NCBI GenBank assembly: GCA_963971305.1
Contig: OZ020308.1
Coordinates: 33,385,275-33,449,274, forward strand
DNA: 64,000 nt
From: Arcuatula senhousia
Taxonomy: Eukaryota > Mollusca > Bivalvia > Mytilida > Mytilidae
Direction of reading: 5' to 3'
How positions within the stretch are numbered: position 1 is the first letter of the stretch; each line of letters starts with the position of its first letter. Made by a program: the position numbers and the translations under genes. Shown here in pieces: positions 36,701 to 48,700 of the stretch. The notes beneath the pieces are model-generated. The model searched no databases and was not told the DNA's origin. It saw only the letters and a program-made list of their open reading frames with translations.

Positions 36701-39700
36701 TTTCAAGATACATGCCGGTTTTCATCTCCGCCCTGCCCTTTTTGATCGTCCATTTGCCTTTTTCAGTCAATCGTTCATATTGAATGGCATATTTACAACC
36801 CCAAGCCAATTAACAAATTAAATAAACATGTGTTCTCTATTCAATTAATTAAGGTATCTATTTTGATTAATCAATTTCAATTAAAGGTAAGTTGTCTGAT
36901 TGCACAGTAAATTTCTCTGCCTAGGTAATGATAATTGTGCACAAATCAGAATCTGAACCCAGCTGGATGTTTTCTATCAAAATTAACATTAAAAAAGCTC
37001 TTATATTTAAAAATAGAAACGATGTTGATGGATTTGTGATATGCTCCGTCATATATTTTCTTGTTTTCAAATAATAACAGGAAGCGGAAGTTCAAAACTA
37101 AACATGAACGCTGACCGGAATGGTATTTACTAGCAAATTCAATAAAAATCAAATGGGTTTTCTTAATTTTTTCTTGAATTTTTTCTTGAGCGGACATTCA
37201 AGCTTTTTGCACTGATAGAATGTATGAATGTAATGAAAAGCCTAAAGTCTTGCTATAGAAACAAGAGGCTCCCCTTAAGCCTAAAAATGCATGTTTGTTT
37301 CTTAAAAAAGAATGTGTGCTACATTTGTATGCCCTTTTGAAAGATGAAGTCAACGCATGAATGTGCCCTTTTTAGCTCACCTGACCCAAAGGGTCATGTG
37401 AGCTATTGCCATCACTTTGCGTCCGTCGTCCGTCCGTCGTCCGTCGTCTGTCGTCCGTCGTCCGTCGTCTGTCGTCTGTCGTCCGTCGTCCGTCGTCCGT
37501 TAGCTTTTTTCAAACATCTTCTTCTCTGAAACTGCTTGGCCAAATGCAGCCAAACTTGATATGGTTGTTCCTTAGGGTATTGTGCAAAAAGTTTGCGTTC
37601 GGATTTTTGATAAGTCAAAAAACATGGCCGCTGTTACTAAAAATAGAACAGGGGGGTCAAATACAGTTTTTTGCAAATTACTCAAAAACGGTGACAGATA
37701 TCAAAATTCTGGCATAGGGTAAAAGTGATCAGCACCTCAAGATCTACCTGCCCTGAAATTTTCAAGAAGATCCAACAACAGGTGCAGGAGTTATTTCCCT
37801 TTTTCTGGATTTTTTCAAAATTTTGCTCTTATTTAGCCCTATATCTAACTATACAAGATATTTTAAAAATTCAAATTGCATATGATTAAGCACATTAAGA
37901 TCTACATTTTATGTAATTAGGTCAAAGCTGTGGAACCATTTCTTTTAGGAGTTATGGCCCTTAAAGTGTCAAAATTTACCATATTTCATTACTTTTTCCC
38001 TGAATTTCAAAGATTAACTTGTCTGACACCATACATCCAACTTCAACCAAACTTGGCACAGTTGTTTAATGGCATAAATGCTACAATTCTATTGTTCAGA
38101 TTTTTGATTCGTCAAAAAATATGGCTGCCATGGCTAAAAATAGAACATAGGGGTAATTTGCAGTTTTTTGCTTATAACTCAAAAATGGTTACAGATATCA
38201 AAATTCTGATTGGAGACAAAAGTGATCAGCATCTGAAGATCTACCTGCTCTGAAAGTTTCAAGAAGATTCAACAATTGATGTAGGAGTTATTGCCCTTTT
38301 TCTGGATTTTTTTCAAAATTTTTCACTTATTTAGCCATATATCTTAAAAACTATTCAAGATATTTCAAAAATTTAAGTTGCATATGATCAAGCACATCAA
38401 TATCTACATTTCATATATTTAGGTCAAAGCTGTAGGACAATTTCTATTAGGAGTTATTGTCCTTAAAACAACAAAATTTACCATTTTTCATTATTTTTCC
38501 CCTGAATTTCAAAGATTTAATTGTCTGACACCGTAAGACCAACTGCATCTTAACTTGGCACACTTGTTTAATAGCTTATATGCTACAACTTTATCGTTCA
38601 TATTTTTGATTTGTTAAAAAACATGGCTGTCATGGCTAAAAATAGAACATAGGGCGTAAATTTCATTTTTTTTGCTAATAACTCAAAAATGGTTTCAGAT
38701 ATCAAAATTGTGCGAAAATCGAAAGTTATCAGCATATTAAGTACCTGTCCTGAAATTTAGGAAAAGATCTGACTGCTGATGTGGGAGTTATTGCCCTTTT
38801 TTCAATTTTTTTCTAAATTTTGCACTAATTAAGCCCAATAACTTGAAAACTAACCAAGTTATTTCAGAAATTTAAATTGCATATTGTTAAGCACAAAAAT
38901 ATCTACAAAATATATGTATCTGTGTAGTTCAGGTGAGCGATTCAGGCTCCTGGGAGCCTCTTGTTTAAAAATTCATCCCTTCCCTTTTCAAATCCTGGCT
39001 GGAACACTGACCACAATTCTAGGGCAAGCATCCAATTTAGTGATTTTTTTTTCGTAAATAAGCTTTTTAGTCTCTGTAACCACTATGGCATGTTTAAATA
39101 CATTTGTTTTTTGTTGACTAGTTTAGGGTCAATTATTTCAAATGTTTTGGTAAGGTTTAAATAAAGAAGCCCTGAAAAAAGAGACCACTAACAAAGTGGG
39201 TTGAATTAATCGAGTAATGCATCATGTTACATTAAAATACAGGAAATCATGTGCTATTTTTTAACCCAAATATTTTTTTTTCTATTTCAGCAAAATTGAC
39301 AGCAGACATAGTAGTGACTCCAGATTACCCCTCGGTAGCCCCATTATTTGTGGTCAGCTTACAGTGGCACACAGAGCGTACTGCTCTTAATGATGTCAGT
39401 GTTCAGGTAAATCTATGTACTTTTATAAATGATTAACGGGTTTACCACTTATTTAAGACAACACAGAAGAGTGTCAAATCATGTCAAGCGTGAAATTATC
39501 CTGGGGGCACTTAATCAGAGCAAGATTAAAGTGTTAATTGTTTCTTATTAGAGTAAAGCAATTGATTTTAGACAAGCTGTTATGCCTGGCTGTTATGGTG
39601 CCGTAAAAAAGATTAACTGTGAAATTTGCACAGTTGTAATTTTCCAACAGTAACACAGCTGATTATGCTTTAAAGATAACATTTAAAGGTATCTATGATT

Positions 39701-42700
39701 GAAAAGAGAAATTACAATGGTTAATGATTTCTTAGCTAAGTTTGGCTTACAGAAAAATGAGGTTTGCTATTTTTTTTTTGTAAAAGAGTAAGATACAGGA
39801 CTATGTCCCCTTAGTCACTTTCCATTTTAATTAATTTCTTTTAAATATTAAGTTTCATTTAAAGTTGATAATAAATTTTGTTTTAAACTATATCTTAAAA
39901 GATTAAAAGGCAAATTGGTCTCGAATATATATAGACTTTTAACAAATTTTGCGCTTCAATTATTGCATAGGAACCTTTTTTGAAAATTTAAATATATTGG
40001 TTGGGGATAAAATTCTATTTGATTGCTGCTGATGCTGACAAATCTCTTTAAATGGAAATGAAAACTGTGTAGCTTTATAAACAGAGCGATATCAATCGAA
40101 AGGGGATATTTATCAGAGAAAACCCAAAAAACAACAAAACTCCAAAAATATGGCTGCCTGATAAGAATGTAGTGTATGGGAGAAAGTTTCATGACTATCT
40201 GATTAATGCATGTACATGTAAGCTCGTGTTATTGATATGTCCACTTTGCTTTACAACTAAGTTTTAATTGTGCATGTTTCATGAATGACATAAATGGTAT
40301 TTTAACTATACTCGTGCATTATTTGTGCAAGTTTCATGAGTGAAATTATTTGTGCAAGTTTCATGAGTGAAATTATTTGTGCAAGTTTCATGAGTGAAAG
40401 TATTGTGATGCCTTAATATAGGCATGTTCTGTACATGTATTTTTTGTCGTGACATTTGTTTTATTTTTCCATTATAATCAAAAACAAATATAAAGTTTAC
40501 TTTTATTAATTATTAAATGAAAGTATTGGCACTGTTGGACTCGGCTGTGAATCATAAATCCAAAAGGTGGGGCTGCCAACAAATGCTTGTACGCTGCAGC
40601 CCCAGCAAAATAAAAACAATTGAAAGGGAAATAACTCCCGCACATGTTGCATCAATATTGCAAAGTTAACACAAAGGCTGCACACATGGCAAAGTAGCAC
40701 ACATCTATGTAGTATATACAGCAATAATATAAGGCACACAACTCCGGCAAAATGGAGATTGAATATTTGCATCAAAATACAGTTTCCACAGCAACAGTTA
40801 TAGATCAATGAATTACAATGTATATACAAATTCACATTATCCAGTGAATCAACAAAGTTATTGAAAATAGCACTTGACCCTGGGTAACCAGTTGTCAAGA
40901 TTTAATTCGAGGTGACACGCAATGGCCACAAGGTCATGACCATGATTTTATGGTCATGACCTCCGCCACCAAGTGGGGGAAAGCGTCACCCTACCCTTAT
41001 CAACCGAGTCCAACTTATTTACAAAATAAATTCTAAACCTACAGTCACAATACAAAATTTAGCACATAATTACAACCTGTTCAGGGAAAAACAAATTCCT
41101 CAGTAGTCAAAAATTTAAGGATAGCCCCTTTCAGTGTTTCTAGAAGAATATCATTCCCATAATCTGATAGATGGACCTGATCACTTGCCAAATCCCTTAA
41201 TGTTATGGTAGGGTACCTAATATAGTAGCCCCCTTGCCTTATATTTTCAGTTGCCACGTAATTGTTTAATCTTACTCTGGCCTTCTTCATTGCTTTTAGG
41301 TCACTGGAGTATCTCCAATTGTTTCGGGGTAATATTTGCGACCACACAATGCGTGCGTAGGGGAAATTTCCCTTGAGAAAAACAAGTATACGTTTTGCTA
41401 TTTTTCTAGCCTCGTGCAATTTTAGCTGCCCAATGTCATTGCCCCCGCAATGGAGGATTATCATACTAGGGTCTTCAGATATTTGTGACAATGTTTTTAA
41501 CTTATTTGTCACCTGTGTAAGCTTAAGCCCACTATATCCCTGCCAAACAATATCTACGTCTCTAATATCAAATCCAAGATTTGTGTCTCCTTGTCGCCCT
41601 CTTGCATGAAGGAACCCCTTTTTTATGATTGATGATCCTAAAATCCAGACTGATGCAGGACCTAAAAACATCAACGAATATAACTTTTGTAAGAGGATGA
41701 CCTCCAACGACCCCTATTCATTATTTCCTCAGTTGAATGCCCGTTCCTTGCCAAGAAGCTAGCCCCGCCAATGCGAAATGAGTGGGATGTAAACCTTTGC
41801 AAGTTTAAACCAGCCTTTGTCAAACATTTATTAAGCATGGCCGAAAATTGAAATCTAGAAATAGGACTCCCGTTAAAGTGACAAAACAATGGACCCGGTA
41901 TGTTCGGTCTCTTTTCAAGATATTCCTGTAAGCTTGCAACAGGACATATCAATCCCTTAGTCTTTTTTAGTATTACTTTGTCTCCTTTACCAGTTTGATC
42001 AGATTTTGAAAACCTTACCAAAATTACCACAGAGTCGCCTTCAAATTTAACGTCCTGATAAGCAATAATCTGATTTATAGGTTTGCTCTTAGTAAGTGTA
42101 ATTTCCCCTACTCTAAAAAGCCCCCAGAAAGCTAAAACAAAGGCTGCTTTAAACAATTTACTTTCGTACATGTTCATTGCTAGACCTGGCAATCTAGAAA
42201 CTATATTTAATAAAATGCTTTCTGTAATGGGAAGCCTGCTATCAGCCCTAGACTTTGTCCTTCTCATACCCTCCAGACATTTTTTTACAATAAATTGTTG
42301 AGTATTATCGCACATGTTCATTATTTTGCACTTATAACTTATTGCCGACATGTAGGACTTAGCTGTATTGAATGATAAATTTTTTAGCGACAAAAAGGCA
42401 ATAAAATAAACAAGGTCATCAGGTGGCGGCGGCCAGGAGCTCACTATGTGGTTCAATTTTAAAAACTCGTCAAATGCTGATAATCCAGCAATGTGTGAGT
42501 TATGTGTGTTTAAAGCAAATGCACAATCTATAAGTCGGTTAGCCTCATTTTGTAAATCATGTCTTGGAAATGTATGGGGATTTTCTCTGGTTCTAGGTTG
42601 GCGTCCGGTGCTATCCGTCTGAATCTGGACCAGTCCTGTCGAGAAATGGCATCACTTATATCATTATATACCCCGGGTATGTGACAAGCACGAAAGACTA

Positions 42701-45700
42701 TATTGTGGTCCAAAATTTTGGAAACAAATATGCGCACAAGGTGCATGATCCTTTTTGATTTTGAAGATTGACTGTTCAAAATTTCTACAAGTCCCAAATT
42801 GTCAATGTGCAGTTTTATCTTTTTATTCTTCAATATATCACCCCAAATTTCTAAAGCAAGAATTACAGGAATAAATTCCAGAAAAGTTATATCTTTTATG
42901 ATTTCAGTATTCTGCCATGATTCTGGCCAGGTTATGCATACCCATTTTTTACCAAAGTAAGCACCACCGGCAAGTTTTGAACTGTCTGTGTACAGGTGTA
43001 AGACAGAGTTGTCAGACCATTCTTTTTCTGGAAAGTAAGCTACCCCATTAAACGATTTAAGGAACTTCAACCATACCTGCATATCAGACTTCACCTCAGA
43101 TGTTATCTTAATAGAGTGGTGGGGAAGCCGTGCTTTTACAGTTAAATCGTAAAAACGTCTATTAAAAGCTCGAGCACATCTTATTGCCCTAGAGAAAAAA
43201 TTAAGGGACCCCACCAATGACTGTAATTCTCTCAGTTTAATTCGGTTTCTTTGTACATAGCATTCCAAAAGTTTGGTTAATTCAACTACTTTCTCAGAGG
43301 GAACCTTAATGGTCATTTCATCAGTATCAATGATCAGTCCTAAAAATTTAAGGACAGTAGTGGGACCTACAGACTTTTCTTGAGCTAAAGGTACCCCTAA
43401 ATTTTCGCATGAATCCACAAAAGTGTCCTTTAAGTGTTTACAGTTATTTGATCCTGATTTCCCACCAAAAATAAAATCATCCAAATAGTGGTCTAATGTA
43501 TTTAGCCCGGACTATTCGGCAACTAGCCAATGTAACAAGAGGCTCCCAGGAGCCTGAATCGCTCACCTGGTCTTGATGTTGACCCTATACTTTTGTAGAG
43601 CTAAATGAGCTGAACATTTAAGCAAGCAACAGCTTTTCTCTACCTGCAATAGTTTTCATTCTATAGGCCAAAAACAGCATTTTTCACCTATAAGGGGCCA
43701 TAACCCCTATAAGGAGTCATCTGACAACTTTGACCCTATGGAGACTTTTGTAGAGCTATATGAGCTGAACATTTAAGCAAGCAACAACTAATCTCTATCT
43801 GCAATAGTTTTCATTCTGTAGGCCAAAAACATTAAAAATCGCTTTTTTCAGGGGCCGTAACCCCTATAAGGGGTCATCTGACAACTTCGACCCTATGGAG
43901 AATTTTGTACAGCTAAATGAGCTGAACATTTAAGCAAGCAACAGCTAATCTCTATCTGCAATAGTTTTCATTCTGTAGGCCAAAAACATGAAAAATCAAA
44001 TCGCTATTTTTCATGGACCGTAACCCCTATAAGGGTTCATCTGACAACTTGGACCCTATGGAGAATTTTGTAGAGCTAAATGAGCTGAACATTTAAGCAA
44101 GCAACAGCTAATCTCTATGTGCAATAGTTTCCATTCTGTAGGACAAAAACATGAAAAAACGCTATTTTTCGAGGGCCGTAGCCCCTATAAGGGGTCATCT
44201 GACAACTTCGACCCTATGGAGACTTTCGTAGAGCTAAATGAGCTTAACATTTAAGCAAGCAACAGCTAATCTATATCTGCAATAGTTTTCATTCTGTAGG
44301 CCAAAAACATGAAAAGTGGCTATTTTTCACCTTTAAGGGGCCGTAACCCCTATAAGGGGTCATCTGACAACTTCGACCCTATGGAGACTTTCGTAGAGCT
44401 AAATGAGCTAAACATTTAAGCAAGCAACAGCTAATCTCTATCTGCAATAGTTTTCATTCTGTAGGCCAAAAACATGAAAAAATGCTATTTTTCACCTTTA
44501 AGGGGCCGTAACCCCTATAAGGGGTCATCTGACAACTTTGACCAAATGGAGACTTTTGTAGAGCTTTTGATGCTGAATCAGTAGCGTGGCCTCAGATTTC
44601 CTCTATCTCTTATACTTTTTGATTTATAAGCCAAAAACAGTAGTCTGACCCCCCTAGTCTATTTTTAGCAACGGCGGCCATGTTTTTTATCAAAGCATTT
44701 CAAAATGAGGATCGTTTGTTGCCAACATGTCATATATCATTCCTGCCAAGTTTCTGTTAAATTGGTTCAGTGGTTTCAGAGGAGAAGATTTTTGAAATTG
44801 TTAACGGACGACAGACGACGACGGACGACGACAGACGACGACGGACGACGACAGATGACGACGGACGCATAGTGATGGCATAAGCTCACATGGCCTTTGG
44901 CCAGGAGAGCTAAAAAGGAGGAGAATTTTTCAAACAAGTTACAAGATATTGAGCAACCCATTGGCAAGTTTTTGTCTACATAATATTGATCGTCAATTTT
45001 GAAACCCAGCAACTCAAAATCTTCAGGATGAACCCTTAAAAGCCGAAATGCACTTTTTATATCTACTATTGCTAATTCTGCATGTCTACCTAAGGTACTG
45101 ATCATGTCAACAACCCTGTCAAATGAAGTGTAACGTACAGAACAAAGTTCAGGATCAATATAATCGTTAATTCCAACTGATTTGGGATAGGACAAATGTG
45201 TTATTAGTCTCCAGGATATCCCATCAGACTTGGGCACAATGCCTACTGGTGATACCTGAAGATTTGGCAATGGTAAAACATTAAAAGGACCGGCTATGCG
45301 ACCAAGTTCTATTTCTTTTTTAACTTTGCTGATCAATTCATCTTTATGCTCATATGCAAACTTTAAATTTGGACTTTCCCTGTGCTCCCTAGGGCCACTA
45401 TAGTGTAAATGGAAACCATTTATAAAGCCATATGTTAACTCATCTGCTACTTCTCTTAATGGGTATGATTGAAGCTCCTTAATCAAGGGTTTAATTTTGA
45501 TAGGGGAATTTCCTAGGACCATAAGATCTGGGTGAATGAAATGGCTGGCCTGTATTTGGTTGACCTAACCTTGGGGGTCTAATGGTTGGACCAGAAAAAT
45601 ACTGATTAGGTGTTCTTGGTCGAATAGGCCTAGCAAACGACTGGGGCTCATTAAAGCTCCTGTTTAGTGGACAAGCTAGGAAGGGGTGGTCTGGAAGGGA

Positions 45701-48700
45701 ACATTTAAAACAAATATGTTGGTATGTACATGGGTTTCGATCACATGTACCCTTGTAATTAAAATTGTAGCATTTGTTAAAGGTGTTGAATTGGCCAAAA
45801 CTTTTTGATGGTGCAGGGACTCGAATATTGCTCCCATCATTATTCATATACATTAGCCACAGCTCACTGTCAACCATATCCCATGATTTGCATGGGTCAA
45901 ATGACATTTTATAACGGAACTGTTGGTCATATTCTTTCCACCCCAGACCCCGAATTCGGGAAGCCCCCAATCGAATGGTATTCATGTATTTTAATAGGCT
46001 TTGAGCCTTTTCTGGGTGAACACTTATATATATACTGGTATATACCAAAAAAGAATCTGTCCATTTTTCAATGGTGGATATTTCATGTTTGGGTTTGTCC
46101 TTTGTTGTCAACACCCCGTCTATCAGTACAACAGTTTTTATTTCTTTCGTGGAAGGGTGATTGGGGTCGAGCAGACCAGCTAAATCGACATATTCACCAT
46201 TAGTGATTTTATTCTTAATGGTTTGATACACATTTAAGCCAAGCTGGGAATGGATGCTAGGCACTTGTTGGAAATGTGGGACTTGTACAGGTAAGTAAGG
46301 GTCTTTTGGTATTTGCATGACCGGTGTATGATTTTGAGAAGCAGTACATATAGGTTGCATATTGTTTTTGTCACCACTTATACCTGGCTGGTTATCAGGT
46401 TGCAAGGCAATTGCATTCTGTGGAGGCAATTGAACTGGGGGCACAACTGATGCAGTCTCTCTACTGCTCGTGCTGGTGCTTCGTCCTCTCTTGCTTGTGC
46501 TAGGCATCTCGACATCGGGGCCGTCTGATCCAGAGGGTGCAGAGGCATAGGTGCTTCAGGTCTTCCTTTTGCTTCTTCTGGTGGACATACTCAATCGGTC
46601 GTTTGTGAAATATAAAAATTACTAAATGGTGTCAGTATATTTTAAATTTAACATGTTCAAAAATAAAAATGTTTGTTCCTCTTAGGACTTTTAATAGAAA
46701 AGGTTTTTTCAAAGTTCCAAGCCAGGGTATTTTTAAGCTGTCCGCAAGGTGCACTCAATGACCACGTGATTTGTTAGGAAACATTTTTTGGAAATTTGTG
46801 TCAAGCATCCTAACTGATCGCAACTCCGTATGTGTTTACTTTGCGGAATATTTATTGTATGTACATTGTGTATCTTAAGCTTGTGTTGCACTCGAGGTGT
46901 GCACCAACGACCACGTGGTCGTGGTTTTTTGTAAAAAAGGAAAAATTGTTTGAAAACATATCATTCGGGTGACGATTCGATGCCAATTTTTATAAATGTT
47001 AACTGATCATAACGCCGTGCGTATCTTTTACTTTTCCGGATGAATAAATACTCAAGACAACATGCTTCGTTGTGCATTTTTTGCAAAATGTAACATGCAT
47101 ATGAAGGCTTCTTACCAGGCAGGCTGTGGCGCGAAAAAGGAACGAAAAACTGCGCTGCAGCTTCTTTATATAGTACAAAGGGGGATAATTCAAGTCAAAG
47201 TACTGGCGCACTGAGAGATGGCAAGCAAACAAGTGTTTCTTGATAAAATTCATCTATTCACAAATGGAATAGATGTGGATAATTCAAACCATGAGATAAA
47301 AAACAATTAAAAACTGACAATTAATGCATTACAATAGAAGTGCTAATGTTCTTTTTAATACATGTATGTAATGTAGAGCATGTCCAATAAAACATTAAAT
47401 TCATAGGGTTCATTTGCTGCGCGGCAAAACCCTGGGCGGGAAACATTTTATGACAAATCTTCCTCCATGGTTAAATTCTGATCCATGGTGAACCCTGAAA
47501 GTTTATGATAAGTTTATGTTAAGCTAAGAACCATTAGTTTATGAAAAGCTAAGCACCTTAAGTATATGTTAAGCTACATGTAAGAACCATAAGTATATGT
47601 TAAGCTAAGAACCATAAGTATATGTTGAGCTAAGAACCATAAGTATATGTTAAGCTAAGAACCATTAGTTTATGTTAAGCTTAGACCCATAAGTATATGT
47701 TAAGCTAAGAATCATAAGTATATGTTAAGCTAAGAATCATAAGTTTATGTTAAGCTAAGAACCATAAGTATATGTTAAGCTAACAATCATTAGTTTATGT
47801 TAAGCTAAGAACCATAAGTTTATGAAAAGCTAAGAACCATAAGTTTATGTTAAGCTAAGAACCATTAGTTTATGAAAAGCTAAGAACCATAAGTTTATGT
47901 TAAGCTAACAATCATTAGTTTATGTTAAGCTAAGAACCATAAGTTTATGAAAAGCTAAGAACCATAAGTTTATGTTAAGCTAAGAACCATTAGTTTATGA
48001 AAAGCTAAGAACCATAAGTTTATGTTAAGCTAAGAACCATAAGTTTATGAAAAGCTAAGAACCATAAGTTTATGTTAAGCTAAGAACCATTAGTTTATGA
48101 AAAGCTAAGAACCATAAGTTTATGTTAAGCTAAGAATCATAAGTTTATGAAAAGCTGAGAACCATAAGTTTATGTTAAGCTAAGAAACACTAGTTTATGT
48201 TCAGCTAAGAATCACAAGTTTTATGTTATGAACTATAAGTTGATAATAAGAAATAATTGGAGCACAGTCTTGTTGGTTAAGTAAGATCCAAACTTACCAA
48301 ATTTTAAAACAGTTGGATAAGATTGAAACAAAATAATCTGAGGACATAAACTTTTACAAGTAAATAGATTTGCAGCAAGCTTTTTAATGTACTTTCAGTA
48401 AGGGGTATTTTAAGTTTAAAACAACCAAACAGCTAATTATCTAAGATTGAATAAATTATGCATCGATTTATAAAAAGTTTAAAGAGATTGAATGCTTTAA
48501 ATACGATTTTTAATCTATTTTATTAGGAAATGGAAGAGGAAGTAAATGTACACTATGGAGAAATGCTTTTCCAAAAGGCACATGACCAGATATTGACCAA
48601 TCAAATTCAACGTCTGCTAATGTGCTTTGATGTATACTTGGAAACAGAACTACAAAATGCAGAGGAGGGTCCTAAAGAGATATCAAAAGAAAAGGTGTAT

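Larger units (their letters stand above)
40500..47250 (-). mobile_element. DIRS/Ngaro-type tyrosine-recombinase retrotransposon (THOC5 intron 15)
   Basis: Four minus-strand ORFs in the order gag-like, RT-RNase H, tyrosine recombinase, SGNH-like hydrolase. No integrase and no long terminal repeats are seen. This order, including an extra hydrolase ORF, fits the Ngaro group. Borders are approximate: I could not identify the split direct repeats expected at the ends. The downstream flank has a 12-bp-stem hairpin (40932-40961) and the upstream flank a 14-bp palindrome CGACCACGTGGTCG (46908-46921). The element runs antisense to THOC5 and its RT is interrupted by a pearl-like element. Confidence 0.82.

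Noticed and set aside
37344..37717. Arg/Ser/Val-rich frames on both strands
   Set aside because: They are readings of the GTCC/GTCGTCC microsatellite of a pearl-like element.
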